This document shows, one piece after another, positions 21,551-33,291 of a stretch of 64,000 nt of DNA. This DNA comes from Ischnura elegans (lineage: Eukaryota > Arthropoda > Insecta > Odonata > Coenagrionidae): NCBI RefSeq assembly GCF_921293095.1, contig NC_060251.1, forward strand, positions 64,001,585 through 64,065,584, given 5' to 3'. The notes below the pieces were generated by a model. That model made no database searches. It saw only the letters and a program-made list of their open reading frames with translations, and was not told where the DNA came from. Both the position numbers and the translations under genes were made by a program. The number at the start of each line of letters is the position of its first letter. Position 1 is the stretch's first letter.

Positions 21551-22089
21551 TTATCAGTGTTTGCATTTTAAAAATTAAGGGTCGACAAATTAAATGTGAA
21601 GTCTTGATTTGGTTCAAGCGCAAGTTCTCAAAACGGTATTTAAAAAAAACACTGAATGCGCAGCCTCAGCTTCTTACGATTGCCAACTCAGTGACGTCAT
21701 GGCCCAGCACTGCCGGAACGCACTTTCCTTAACCCTTTTTTACAAGTGAAATACTGCCCTGTGTTTCAATTATTTCAGCAAATATAGAATAAACAAATCG
21801 AAAAATATTTTTATTTTGGTTACGAATAATATTTGAAATTTTGAGGCACCAAAATTAATGAAAGTATTATTAGACTATCATGTCTTTTCTTAACCAGTGC
21901 CGGAACGGCGCGCCGTTCCGGCACCATGACACCCCTTTCGCTAAGGGAATTGAAATTGAGGTTGAACGAATTATTAGTAAAGTCCAAATTTCGTAAGCAC
22001 TAATTTTCAACTCGTTTTTCATACTCGTTTTGAAAAAACAACATTTAATGCGATGTTTCATCTTCTTACGATGCAAAGGGAATGGATCC
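21551..22089. repeat. Two related MITE-like copies and a perfect 28-nt palindrome
   Basis: Segments around 21600-21700 and 21970-22070 resemble each other (shared AATGCG and CTTCTTACGAT). Three TGCCGGAACG-type ends occur at 21711, 21899 and, inverted, 21912-21923. At 21897-21924 two such ends abut to make a perfect palindrome. Boundaries are unclear; hAT-like ends are suspected. Confidence 0.45.
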
Positions 22090-22097
22090 TTCGGCAC

Positions 22098-22437
22098 CAA
22101 GAGCGGACCCAGGATCATAACTAGGAGGGGGCAAGCCATGGTCTAGGTGGGGGCAAGCCAAGTTGTGACATTCTAGCATGTAAAAGGTGAATGTCACCAA
22201 CATTTTAAGAAAATTATAACAGCGCTTTATTAATTTATGAGATTATTTCCTCGAAAAAATAGTTTCATTTTAGCTACATATCTTATACTAGTATATAACA
22301 TTTTTTCGTGGGTTTCAACAAAATTTGTTGAATATTTTCGCTTCAACTCAGTACTGATTTTGCTCAAAGACATTTGCGATTTTTGCTTAAAGGACGCTGC
22401 CCCCCTCCCCCCTTACCCCTCGCTGGGTACGCCCATG
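22098..22437. mobile_element. hAT-type MITE (CAAGNGCGNACCC family)
   Basis: 340 bp with ends CAAGAGCGGACCC and, inverted, CATGGGCGTACCC, flanked by a perfect 8-bp duplication TTCGGCAC (22090-22097 and 22438-22445). An 8-bp target duplication and CA ends fit hAT. G-runs sit just inside the ends. Related copies are at 38564, 42731, 49149, 53603 and 60019. Confidence 0.85.
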
Positions 22438-22445
22438 TTCGGCAC

Positions 22446-23344
22446 TTTGACCTGCTTCTTCTAATGTTTCTTTTTTTGCGCCATCAAGAAAACGCCAGGG
22501 AATATAGGAGAGGTTATAAATGTGTGGAAGGGGAGGAAGGAGGGGCCAAATTCAGATTTGCCTCTAAAGATAGGATAAGATTTTCCACGGGGTGGAAAGG
22601 GAATGGTAGGGGCGAAAGTGGCTGAGCATTGGCGGAAGGAGTGAGAAGAAGTTAACTCGTGTGAGAACGTGGCTGGGAAAGAACGAGGAGGAAAAGCCGG
22701 CAAAAACAAACGAAGGTTTGGGGAGCGCGGAGCCCTCGAGTGGCGCGTGATTTATTCGCAATCAAGCGGAGAACGAACTTCTTTTGTCTTCCCTCTTCCT
22801 CTCTTATTTTATTTCTTTTTTTTTTTTGCTTCTCTCCCTCCCGCTCGGCGCAAAGGAAAAGAAGATATCTCACTGGCCCGCCCTCTTCTCCAAAAGGGAT
22901 CAAGGCACAAAAAAGGAGTTTTTCCGGAAAGCCGGGCGCTCACGGACACGTAAAATCGCGCAAACGGAAAGCCCACAGACACACACAAGAAAACAGAAGA
23001 AATGCGATTTCCCTCGAGAACTACCCTTCGACAGAGGTTTGACTTCGACTATTTTGAGCAGTGCAGATGTGAAATCCTGCCTTTTTCTCTTCATTCCTCG
23101 TTAAAAAATAACCGCTCCCCTGGATTTCTAGCCACAACAATGTAATGAAAATGCCATTTTGTCTTTCTCTTATTCGGCGCTTTCAAAAAGGGTACTTATA
23201 AGCCGAGATCGACGGATACAACTTTAAGTTTGACATGATGCACGAGAGTGAAAAATATGAAGTGGGCAATTGGGTGGTTCCAGTAACTTTCCCGCACACA
23301 TTCCATACTTACAAATAAATACACTGAAATACTGTATGGTATTT
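22446..23344. other. Unique GC-rich and polypyrimidine stretch, no gene identified
   Basis: 22500-23100 has several overlapping frames on both strands, a long T-run at 22813-22829, and alternating purine- and pyrimidine-rich tracts. This composition explains the open frames. No domain recognised. Confidence 0.4.
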
Positions 23345-23645
23345 GGAGGCGGCGACCGACAGCTGAGGTTATTTGCTGTATGAGGGTATGGCATGGAAGC
23401 AAGGGTGTGGAGAGAAACCCGGCGTCGGCATTTGCCTGCTCCTCACGAAAGGCACCAAGAGGATCACGGCTTAACGTCCCATCCAACGGACGGAGTGTTG
23501 CGCTTGAAATGTCCTCCACTCAACCTTCTAGCAGGGAACGGGCAGTAAATGAAAATTCTCTGCCACCTCCGGGATTTGAACCCGAGTCCGCCGAGTGTGA
23601 AGCCAACACTCCACCCTCCACACCAACTCAATCCCATAAATCCAC
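23345..23645 (-). mobile_element. tRNA-derived SINE
   Basis: On the minus strand the 5' end shows a tRNA-like head with A-box-like TTGGTGTGGAGGGTGG and a B box GGGTTCAAATCCC. A body containing GGGACGTTAAGCC and CCGGGTTTCTCTCC motifs follows. About 300 bp; no coding capacity. Confidence 0.7.
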
Positions 23646-23959
23646 TTAAAAAAAGGAACAACTATATGCTATCCTTTGCTTATGCTATCTCGGATGCGTA
23701 TTCCGATCTGTTTGATCGTAATTTTGAATACCAATTACATCAAAACAAACGTTTTCACGAGTAGGTCCGCAGTCTGAAGTCTAATTAAACTTCTCTCATT
23801 ACAGGCTCAGCTATCTTAAGGTAAAAGGAAATCAGATCAACGTTTTAACTTCAACAGAGGGCCTTTTTAACCACACTTTCACGTTTCTCAAACCCTTTTT
23901 ATCTTGAATCGGTCTGGAGCCTCAAGACCTACGGCCTTCATAGACTTCCCCGGATTCTA
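23646..23959. other. No recognisable feature
   Basis: Short AT-rich spacer between the SINE and the next MITE. Confidence 0.4.
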
Positions 23960-23967
23960 CCTCTATC

Positions 23968-24236
23968 CAGTGGCGGATACATATGAGGGTCGCAGGGGGC
24001 GCGCGCTCCCCCTTGCGGGGCCGCCCGTATTGGCTAACATTGCAGAGCCACATTGCAGCTTTTTTACACCATAAGATGGCATTGTCTTGTCAGTATTATC
24101 AGTTTAAATAAAAATTCCTTAAAATTTGCATGTGACTTAATTATTTCGCATTACGACAAAAGTAAAGGTAGGTCAAGATATCTTTTGCGCCCCCCCCCCT
24201 TTTCTTCCGAGTTTTTTTCCGCATCCGCGATTGCGT
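23968..24236. mobile_element. hAT-type MITE (CAGTGGCGGAT family)
   Basis: Left end CAGTGGCGGATAC; right end, inverted, contains CGCGGATGC. A G-tract and a C-tract lie just inside. Flanked by CCTCTATC (23960-23967) and CCTCTATG (24237-24244), 7 of 8 matching. Its interior is homologous to 35444-35699. Confidence 0.7.
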
Positions 24237-24244
24237 CCTCTATG

Positions 24245-24559
24245 TCAAAGATAGGAAACTAGAGCAATGTCAAAATGTCACATTGTTTACCTAGATGCTA
24301 CTGCCTCACTTTGAATACGCTGTAAGTATGCCAATTGCGCCGTTGATATCATAGGCCATTTGAAAATCAATTCATATACCATTCTTAATCAAGAAATCTC
24401 TAACTACTCATTGACGCTTTGTCTTGATCAACGCTTTATGCGCGAGGAATATTGAAGATCCAACAGGCGGGTTTGACCTAAGGTGCCTGCATTAGCTCCT
24501 TCAGTTGAAGTCTACGCACGATGCAAATCGATGAAAATTGCCATTTAACTCATCTCAGG
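24245..24559. other. No recognisable feature
   Basis: Nothing coding or repetitive recognised in this spacer. Confidence 0.4.
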
Positions 24560-24909
24560 TACAGTAAGTCTTCAACATAAGAACAAGATGCGTTCCAAGA
24601 CCTTTTTCGTTAGTGGAATTTGTTCTCAAGTTGACTTTGCTCGTAAGTTAAATTTGTTTGAAGTTGAAAAATCCAAGCAAGGCATCGAAAAGTGTAGTTA
24701 TCGTGTAGCATGCAGCACTGCATTACAATTTTTCGTTAGCTCACTAGGGACACGAACTGATCCATAAAAGCATGTAGATTATAGCATGATTCTCTATCGG
24801 CCTTCAGTTTCCCGATACTCTATCAGTCATACTTGATGACCCTGTTTATCAAGCAACATTTTCGAAGTCGCGTCCCTGACGGATAATACCTATTTAATAT
24901 GACATATAT

Positions 24910-25183
24910 CAGTGGCGTAACTAGGAATAAGCTTTGGGGGGGGGGGGATGAGATTGCCTGGGGTGGCGACTCCGCCCTCCCCTCTTGGGGGGTTCGGGAA
25001 AATTATTTAAAAATGACATGACAGGAAATACATTTCACATCATTTTGGCACCAAAAAAAATTAACTTTAAGCAGATGCAGTTATTATAAGTCAAAACCAG
25101 TAATGGTTTTGAATATTTTTTTTTTATTTCTCTGAGGCTTTGGGGGGATCTATCCCCCTCATCCCCCCATAGTTACGTCACTG
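24910..25183. mobile_element. hAT-type MITE (CAGTGGCGTAACTA family)
   Basis: 274 bp with inverted ends CAGTGGCGTAACTA / CAGTGACGTAACTA, each followed by a G-run. Flanks ACATATAT (24902-24909) and ATATATAT (25184-25191) match at 7 of 8. Confidence 0.8.
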
Positions 25184-25360
25184 ATATATATGTAGTTAAC
25201 ATTCATCCCCACAATGAATAAGGTCAGGTACACGTTAGGCCCAAAGCCCCGAAGTACGAGTTCCTCCTCACCGCACCACCACTGGCGGTCCAAACTGGCC
25301 AGTCAAATTGGCCAACTCCAAAGGCGCCAAATTTGAGATTTCAGAAAATATATGTTCGTA

Positions 25361-25497
25361 TGCAGAAAAGTTTCTCGGGTTTTCCACCGGTTGATGTCGT
25401 CCATGCCTCCCGACGTTTCGATCCGTGACTTGCTGATCGAAACGTCGGGAGACATGGACGACATCAACCGGTGGAAAACCCAAGAAACTTTTCTGCA
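25361..25497. repeat. Near-perfect 63-bp-arm palindrome of Penelope-like tails
   Basis: Arms 25361-25423 and 25435-25497 match at 61 of 63 positions around an 11-nt centre. Each arm reads GATCGAAACGTCGGGAG, then a spacer, then GGTGGAAAACCC(G/A)AGAAAC, the same order of motifs as the Penelope tails at 21.1 and 47.9 kb. The GAAAC half of a hammerhead core is present; a matching CUGANGA is not clear. Confidence 0.65.
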
Positions 25498-25771
25498 ACT
25501 GATACGCCGGGAAGACCTAAGAATAGATGTTCGTATTTTTGAAAGTTCGTAAGTCGGACGTTCTTCAGTAGAGGACTTACTGTATTTCGACGGCTTTCTG
25601 CACAAGTTCAAAAAAATACCTCCGTCTTCTTCTTCATGGTTCACGGATGAAGCCCTCATCGTCATCAAAATCCCTGAAAATCGAAGCCCCCCAATCAGAG
25701 CCACCGAGAAAGAAGGCCTGACCACTGGCGTGCGACGTCACTGCATTTAGTATTATCGCTAGAGGCTAGAG

Positions 25772-26130
25772 CAGGGGTCTGCAAACTTTTCAATGCAATG
25801 GCCACATCTTATATATGCCACATTTATGTGGGCCAAAAGAAAAAAATCAGTTCCAGTACTTTAATTTCCTCAAAAATTAGAGTATTCACATAGAAAAATT
25901 GTTAAAATATCTCGTTGGAAAAAATCAGGGTAAACTAAATATATTCCTGCCTTTATTCTTATGCAACCACAATAGTGTGATGAATGATACTGTCGTTTTA
26001 ACTTCAAAATTTCATTGAAATCAGGTTCCATATTAGATGAGCCAATTGTAACCAACACAGAGGGATTTGTTTGGCCGGCCGGATGGAATTTAGTGTCAGG
26101 CCTGATGTGGCCATAGTTTGGAGAGGCCTG
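25772..26130. mobile_element. hAT-type nonautonomous element (CAGGGGTCTGCAAAC family)
   Basis: 359 bp with ends CAGGGGTCTGCAAACTTTT and, inverted, CAGGCCTCTCCAAACTATG. Flanks GGCTAGAG (25764-25771) and GGCAAGAG (26131-26138) match at 7 of 8. The ends resemble widespread Charlie-like hAT termini. Confidence 0.8.
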
Positions 26131-26138
26131 GGCAAGAG

Positions 26139-28059
26139 CATGGCAGTGACAGAGCCACCTAAAGAGACATATAAAGATCTAGGTGACTATCTAAACATGC
26201 ATGCTGGAATGGAGAGTCAACCATAGGTATACCAGAGAGGATTTTATACAACAAATAAACCAAAAAAAACTCCGGATCATTAAACCACTTTTTATTATCA
26301 TAACTGCTACGCCCCTTTTCTTCCAAATAACTCAAATGCTCATCAAAATTTATCCTCCAACAATTAATTCGTGACAAATCAAATCTCGCTCTCTTCAATG
26401 CACATTGAGCTACTTAATAGATGATAACTGATAATTTGACTAGGGCACTTTCGGCCCATCACTGCTTCAAGTGATTTGGGTTCTAAAATAATTAAAACTA
26501 CTAATGCAATATGTATGTGTCAAGATTAGTGAGGTGTTCATAAAATTTCACTGTTAATGTGCATCTTAAGGGCTGCGTAAAGAAGTTAATTTTTATTTTC
26601 TAACGGTCTCAACGCAGGTTAAATTTTTTTCTGGATAGGAGTAAAGTCCTGTTTTGAAATACTAACATCACATAAGGCAGGAATAAGAGAAAAAACATCT
26701 TGACTGCTTTGAAAGATAAAACCAAGGCCGTAGCCAGAAATATTTTTCAGGGGAGAGGGTATTATATGGAGGGGTAATACGTTTCAGGGAGGATCTTTTG
26801 GATGAGGTACTCCTCAGACCATATCTCGAAAATAATTTGAGGTGGAGATTTGAAACCCTAAACATCCCCTCAACCCGTTGTTGCTAAGGTCTTCATTAAA
26901 CTTATTATCAGATTTGAATATTATGGCTCAAAGTCTTTGCCAAGCCCATGAAGCATATGTTTGAAAAATTGTGTCAACAATGTCTTAAGGCATATATGGG
27001 ACAGCAGCTGTGATAGGGAACATGCTAGTTAGGCAGAACACACCTACAGTAAAAGTTATGAATCAATATGTATCAGGTGATCACCATAAGTGGTGCAAGC
27101 ATATACCTGTGGTATACCATCAAATAAGCAGGGTGTGTACTCATAACGACAAACATAAGGAGAGTGTTCACAGCATACTTTTTTCTCTAGCATATTGTCT
27201 AGGTTTTCAGATTTCAGCCATTTCAAAAAAAGAAGCTAAATTTTTAGAAAGGATAACAAAAAAATCATCTTGAGCACACAAGATATGGACATCACTCAAG
27301 ATACCTGGAGATATCGATAATTTTTTTGCTTGGAGGCTAATATGCATTTCCAACTTCAGAAAAAATATATTAAACGTATTATTATAAATGTATTTTAACA
27401 AACGAGATAATGGGTATTATTAAGTCTTGATACTTCACCTTCATCAATAATAAAACATTAATAATCAATAGATATAATTAAAGACACCATGTCTTATCTG
27501 ATCTCATGTTTCTCATAGAATCTTTAGCGGTTCTCTCCGGACAAACGAAATTCTCCCTCTTTTCCATTTTCATGTTCCTCCTCGCCAGTTCTACGGGTTA
27601 AACATAGTTACAGTCATTAAGGGCATAAATTCACACTATTTTTACGCCCACTCAATCATTTCCCACCTGAAAATATTTAGGAGTAAGGTGCATCCACAAG
27701 CTCTATGCCACATGTTTGTCCATGGGTTGCAGTCACCACCAGCCATTTGGTCATGCACGTTTAATTTCCCTATGCCCTCCTAAATTTGAGTGAACGTGAA
27801 CATCAAAATATCTGATAAAATAATATCCACCAATTTCTAACATTTCACTTTTATCAATCTCATCATATGCCTCTTCGTAGTTAAAAATGCAAATCAAAAA
27901 CACTATAGTCTGTGCTCTAAGTACCTTTCTGGACTGGAAAAGTATTGTTTTTTTTTAACTACATTCCAAACTCTCTACCTGCATGAAAATAATAGTGGAA
28001 GAAACTGCTCTTAAGAGCAAATTATTGCACACAGCTTTCACACACCTATGTATGATTAT
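26139..28059. other. Mostly unassigned AT-rich DNA
   Basis: Small frames at 26159-26398 (minus) and 27010-27273 (plus) match no family I know and lack promoter or splice support, so they are not called as genes. A G-rich patch at 26725-26800 starting near GGCCGTAGCCAG may be one end of a degraded hAT-type element. Confidence 0.4.
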
Positions 28060-28460
28060 AATAACTATAATAATGGAGACCTTTATGATATTAATAATGC
28101 AGAAGAGAGAAAATAGGGCCAAGATGCACCTCAAAGGAGGGAAACTGGAGAAAGAGGAATCACTCACTTGCCTCAGGAGCACCATCACATACCCGGGATG
28201 AAAGAAGGATGACACACAAAGTGCTGCATAGCCCAAGTTAAAATGGCATTCATGACAACTAATTGTAAGCCACTACTCTGCTTAAAGAGCATGAAGCCTG
28301 GAGACAAATATTTTTTTTAATGTGTGAAAATATTCATTGACAGTGACACTCAATGGATCAGAAACATGGAATGTCAGAAAAACTGATCATAAAAGACTAA
28401 AGGCCTTCAAGTCCTGGCACTGGAGAATGATACCAAAGATCAAATGGATGAATACCTATC
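28060..28460 (+). mobile_element. LINE ORF2 fragment (RTE/Jockey-like)
   Basis: Disrupted frames read, in order, EKEESLTCLRSTIT, IAQVKMAFM, DTQWIRN and KTKGLQVL. These correspond to the region after the reverse-transcriptase thumb of insect LINEs (VEKFCYLGSTIT, IAQAKSAF, LYGAETW, KRLEAFEMW). Several stops and frameshifts; dead. Confidence 0.6.
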
Positions 28461-29674
28461 CAGAATAACTACACAGTTGATTGGCCATGCAATGGGTCAA
28501 GTATGGAATGGGACAATAAGTTGCCATTATCACCTCAAATGATTGATGGACACCCTCTAACAGTCCTCGGGATTTGAGGGGTATCAGATAGATTACATCA
28601 TGGTAAGACAGAAGTTTAGGAATATGAGAAAAATGACACAGCATTCCTATGCAAGGTGTACACTGTACACTGTACAGCCAATCATAGCAGAAAAATCTAT
28701 GCATAATTCCTGATTTTCCAGAGAAATTTTACAAAATTCAAATTCAAAAATCAAATCTTACGTGATTACCTCAAGATATAATAATTTTGAAACACCCAGA
28801 ATTACTTCAATACTTTTAAATATTAATATTACATTTATGTTTTATTTTACATTTCTAATTTAAAAACTTGCACTTAGTAATAGAAATGTTATACTTAATA
28901 TATGAATGACTCACTTGGGACCTCAAGACATTCGTCATAATTTAAATATGTAGTTATATGGATAAATATGTTTTCATGAAGTGCAATCTAAAATGTAATC
29001 AATACTTTGTATTTAAATTTACATAAAATAGGCCATAAAATGGGTGCTGAATTGGCATAACTTTATGTGAAATGAATTTAAAATAAAATATTTTGAAATT
29101 CCAGGAGGAAGCAAAAATTTATGAATAATTCATGCATAATTCCAGAGACTAAAAGTTCACGCAGAATTCCTGTTTCTCCCAGTTTTCCTGGTCATTGGAC
29201 ACGCTACTATGGCACAAGCATATTTCGACCATGACAATACGCTAATTAAATGAATAATGAGGTTTATAAGGTTTAGGAAAAGAATAAGGGCAAAGGAGGG
29301 AAATGCTGAAGCTCTAAAAATACAGAGATTATCACCCTGAGCACCAAGATAAAGTTTTTATTGCTAATTGAGGACAATAAGCCTTGCTAAAAATTTAGGC
29401 AAGGATGGAAGGGTATGAATAGAATAAGAAACATGAATAATATGAGGATAGAATACATAGAGGATTTATGAGATTGTAGGATAGACCAGAGAGAATGAAC
29501 AAGACGAAAGTGCTGAGGATGAGGATAATCTGGGCTAAGAATTTAAGATAAGGGAGCTCTTCAAGATGTTTAGGCAAGGAAAATTTGAACATCAACAAAG
29601 TCCCATCTGACCTTCAGCAGAATTTAGTGAAGGCTAGGACATGGTTTTCCAAACCATAATCTGTTTAAAACTTG
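28461..29674. other. No recognisable feature
   Basis: Very AT-rich DNA; no gene, repeat end or RNA recognised. Confidence 0.45.
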
Positions 29675-29682
29675 GTGGCCCC

Positions 29683-30046
29683 CAGTGGCGCCAACTCCAT
29701 GGGGCCTGAGGGTGCCCGAGCCCCCCCAAATATTCGTTTGGGGGGGGCGGGGCCCCCTCAATAATTCAAGAAAATAATTGAGTTATATTATGCTTTGTGA
29801 AATCACAAAAATATATTGGTGATTTTTATTTCCCATGCTTGACGATAGTTAGTACCTTTTAAAATAAATTCAACAATGAGTGTTGAAACAAATAATTATG
29901 TATTAGGTTAAGCAGGTTAACTGAATCAAGTGGTGTGAATCATGGTAGTGTTTCGGTGCTGCGACACACTTTGAATTTAACCTCTTCCCGGGGCAAGACC
30001 TCCGATATGGGCCCCCCCAATATTTTTTTAAAAGTCGGCGCCCCTG
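29683..30046. mobile_element. hAT-type MITE (CAGTGGCGCCAACT family)
   Basis: 364 bp with inverted ends CAGTGGCGCCAACT / CAGGGGCGCCGACT, G/C-runs immediately inside, and a perfect 8-bp duplication GTGGCCCC at 29675-29682 and 30047-30054. Confidence 0.88.
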
Positions 30047-30054
30047 GTGGCCCC

Positions 30055-30538
30055 TGAACAGACTTTGGTTTTGGGGATAGGCGAGTCTACATTTAAAAAG
30101 TACCATCATATGAGGGGTTATTATTAGGGGTTATTTCAGTCTACCAATTAAAGTAGTTTTCTATGGAGTATTTAAGAAATGTTCTGGCAGCCTCCCCTTC
30201 TTTCATGGACTTCCCTCTTCAATCAACAATAGGGCCTACTTACTCCCTTATATTCTACTTTCAAATCCTATTCTCATCCTTCCTCTCCCTCGTATACCTA
30301 GCATTCTATCCTCTAAAACTGTTTTTATCACAACATACCTACTCAAGTTTTTCCCCACCTACTTTTGTCTTGAGTCTCACATTCCTAGCTTGAGATCTGA
30401 GATAATCTCAGATGTGACTGCTTCCAGATTTCAGGTTCTCTGACCGCATTCATTGACTCATAGACATCCTGATTTCATCTTCATTTCCAAGGTGACAATA
30501 CATACTGACTTGGCTGCTCATCTTGCAGCTTTACAATA
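30055..30538. other. No certain feature
   Basis: Pyrimidine-rich on the plus strand at 30180-30400. May be an antisense LINE remnant, but I cannot align it to a specific domain. Confidence 0.35.
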
Positions 30539-31202
30539 GGGTAGTTTCCTTCATCAAAGAAAACTAAAGGCATTGATTGCGATTCGTTACCCACCATTAG
30601 TGTATTCATAATACATAAATTATTTGGTTTTAGAAATACCGGTTTAGACGAATGGCAAGGGTCACTTTTTATCCTCATTTGAAAACGGCCAGATTGGTGC
30701 CCATGCGATGCCACTCCACGTGACGTCACAGGGACCTAGTTTCTACACGAGAGGATAGGAGTTTTACATCGTCTGAGGTTACCAATGCATGCATGAGGCG
30801 CAGAGCTCAGGGAAACATGTCTTAATAATCACCTATTAAAACTGGCTAAGGTCGGAAAGTTTTCTTCGTTTGATAAGGTACATATTAATAAACCTTTTTT
30901 AAGCCAAGCGCTACCAGATAGCATGGTACTCAGCTACCCGTTAGCATCCTGTGTCGTATCAGTGCTCAGAGCCTCGCCCAAGGTCACCTCACAAGGTGGG
31001 AGGGGGAACCAGAAATGCGTCACATGGACTTTTTCCCATCATTCCTACTTACGCGTCGCGTTTTTGCTAGCTTGAAAATTTTCACTTTTCATTTAATCGC
31101 TGAAAATAGATATCGTCATTTAAAAATCTAAAATCGTGAAATACATACTCCAGGAGTAATAATCTTTCGATTTAGGCAATAAAAAAATAACAGGAAACCA
31201 CC
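30539..31202 (-). mobile_element. TIR element of ~670 bp, copy 1 (inverted relative to 47.2 kb)
   Basis: Bounded by GGGTAGTTTCC (30539) and, inverted, GGTGGTTTCC (31202). The whole segment is an inverted homolog of 47231-47908 and 58101-58778. A frame near one end conserves MGNESQ...FDEGNYPI between copies, but it is too short to call a gene. Target duplication unclear. Confidence 0.7.
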
Positions 31203-31499
31203 TTTTGATTTCTTGCAGGTGAAAATTTTGCTGGCGACTTGACTCCATTCAAGGTTTATGCCAGGCTCAGTCAGAAGCATTTTGTTTCAACGCCAAAGTT
31301 TCGGACCACTGCCATTATCCCTCCACTTGCTGGAGTTCTGCTGATTCAGGCACCACTGAGTTTTAAACATGCTGTGCTATCCAGGATCTATTAGGAGGGG
31401 TCTTGTTCAGAGGATTTTGTGAAGATAGTCGCAAATCCCAAGCTAAAAAAGAAGGAATTTGCAGAAAGTTAAGACTGTGGGTCTATTACCTAACTTTGC
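31203..31499. other. No recognisable feature
   Basis: Spacer with no recognised element. Confidence 0.35.
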
Positions 31500-32187
31500 A
31501 TCTGGCAAAAGTGGTACTATTAGAAGATGAATAGATAAATTGATTCCGTTAGGTTTCAGGAAAGTGAAGTCATCCTCCGATGTGATAAAACTGTAGTGAG
31601 GTTCTTAGTAGAGGAGAACCAAGACTATTACCGGACTGCAACATGGACTGAGCTGAATAATATATGCTTGCTTCGAGGATTTGAAAAGGGATTTGACAGA
31701 CTGGACTGAGTACAGGATATTGGATATTCTTAAGAAAGCTGGAATAGATTAGATGGAGCAGTAACTAATTTGTAATATGTATGTGTATCACTCAAATTCC
31801 AAAAGTGACAGTAGCCAATGAAGAATCAGAGTAATCACGCATTGGTCGAGGAATGAGACAATGTTATCCACCATTGACCTTGCTATTTGACGTGCATGAG
31901 TAGGATATGGTGACAGAGGCATGGAATGGATGAGAGGTTTGAATTAAAAGGGGGTATTAACATTTGAATCAGTGACATTCGCTGATGATCAGATGTTGGC
32001 CCGCTAGTTGGCACGAGGGTTGCAGGTGCTTATTTATGTATTAGGTAAACAGTGTGAGGGATATTAGCATGGAGATGGATCATACCAACACCAAAGTAAT
32101 TTCTGCAAAGCATTCCAAGCTTCGAATGGGAAGATTAACATACTTAAGTAAATAGGGAAAATGGGAAGGATATAAGGTGAAGAATTA
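31500..32187 (+). mobile_element. LINE reverse-transcriptase fragment interrupted by mariner
   Basis: Multiple stops, but the order of motifs survives: FEKGFDRLDW near 31675, ILKKAGIDW near 31725, a GRGMRQCYPP-like segment near 31850, and TFAD(D) near 31975, where the catalytic loop is expected. Homology seems to resume after the mariner, at about 32767-32880. Confidence 0.65.
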
Positions 32188-32764
32188 CGAGGGCTATTCG
32201 GGAAGTAATCACTGTTTTTTAATTAATAAAATGTTAAAGTAGATTTACAAAATTTATTACATACATCTAAAAACTAAGACTTTCCTTTAATTTTCAACAT
32301 AATTTCCATGCACTTACTACACCTACAAACTAATTTTGAAATTCCTTTTGAAAAAAATCTCCAGCCTGTGCCTTGGGCCATCCAGTAACCACATCTTTGA
32401 GCTCTTCATCATCCTCAAATTGCTGAGAGCCAAGCCATTTCTTTATATGCATAAACCCATTCCAGAACAACTCCTTCACTAATAATCTTTGGGCCATACA
32501 CAGTTCAAGGTTCTCTATGAATTCCTGCAGCCAAATAAGGTGTAGCTGTGAACAATGGAATAACAGCTTGCATCGATGGGATTTTCTACAGCAGCATAAA
32601 TTTTGACAAGCTGATAAATAACTATGTAGCTGTAAAACAACCTTCACTCTACCACGACTGTATGCCGACTGAACTCCCGTGCATGCCGACAAAACAATGG
32701 AGGCACTACCCCCTCCACTTTTTACGTAGGGAACATACAGAGGTTACTTTCTAAACAGCCCTTG
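32188..32764 (-). mobile_element. mariner element, internally deleted
   Basis: 577 bp with inverted repeats of about 28 bp (CGAGGGCTATTCGGGAAGTA / CAAGGGCTGTTTAGAAAGTA) and TA on both sides (32186-32187, 32765-32766). Typical mariners are ~1.3 kb, so about half is missing. Inserted in an older LINE copy. Confidence 0.88.
32290..32692 (-). pseudogene. mariner transposase C-terminal remnant
   Basis: The minus-strand frame contains KKWLGSQQFEDDEELKDVV, then QAGDFFQKEFQNLV and CSKCMEI. This is the usual C-terminus of mariner transposases (LAGKRF.DDEEV, ...FY..GI.KL..R..KC). The catalytic D,D34D region is largely deleted and the N-terminal part of the frame is not recognisable. Confidence 0.8.
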
Positions 32765-32936
32765 TACATTAGCAAGGATGTGCTTTCGAATCAAAAAGTA
32801 CTCATGAAGACTGCAGTAATGTAAAGGTTTGTGAATAGTCCTGTCAAGAGTGTAGAGCTTTATGATGTGGAAATGCGAGTTTAGTATATTCATGATTCTT
32901 TATCTGGCACCCATTATTTTCATGCTTAACCTTATG

Positions 32937-33283
32937 CAGTGGCTGATCCAGGACAGGGACAAGGGAGGGACTAAGTGCGGGGTAACCTCCCAGCAGTAGT
33001 ATGGGTCCAAACAAATTTACCATTATACCTAGTGTTAATTGTATTCCCCTCTCTGGATCTGCCACTGGATTGTAGCGTACCAAAAGCATGTAAAATATGT
33101 AATTTTAAAGCTAATTTTCATTACAATTTGTTGATTTAGGTAATATATTGGAAAATATAACTAAATACTTTTGTACAAAGAGACAACCTCCAAAAAATTT
33201 CAATTGTATCTAGTGCGCATTTTGACCCAATGGGGGGACCAAATAGTACCCTTGACCCCCCCCCCCCCATAGATCCGCCACTG
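32937..33283. mobile_element. hAT-type MITE (CAGTGGCNGATC family)
   Basis: 347 bp with ends CAGTGGCTGATCCAGG and, inverted, CAGTGGCGGATCTATGGGGG. Flanks ACCTTATG and TCCTTGTG match at 6 of 8, suggesting an older insertion. Confidence 0.75.
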
Positions 33284-33291
33284 TCCTTGTG

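Larger units (their letters stand above)
24562..25582. mobile_element. pogo/Tigger-type element with two nested insertions
   Basis: Ends CAGTAAGTC (24562) and, inverted, CAGTAAGTC (25582) abut TA on both sides, as expected for Tc1/mariner-pogo insertions. The subterminal sequence (CGTAAGTCGGACGTTCTT type) resembles Tigger-like MITEs. It has been interrupted by a hAT-type MITE (24910-25183) and a Penelope-derived palindrome (25361-25497). No transposase frame remains. Confidence 0.65.

Noticed and set aside
22374..23104. Overlapping frames around a polypyrimidine tract
   Set aside because: Low-complexity Ser/Phe/Leu- and Lys/Arg-rich translations in complementary frames point to composition, not coding.
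26159..26398. 79-codon minus frame with a fairly protein-like composition
   Set aside because: No homolog recognised, no start context or splice evidence, and AT-rich surroundings; reported only as unassigned.
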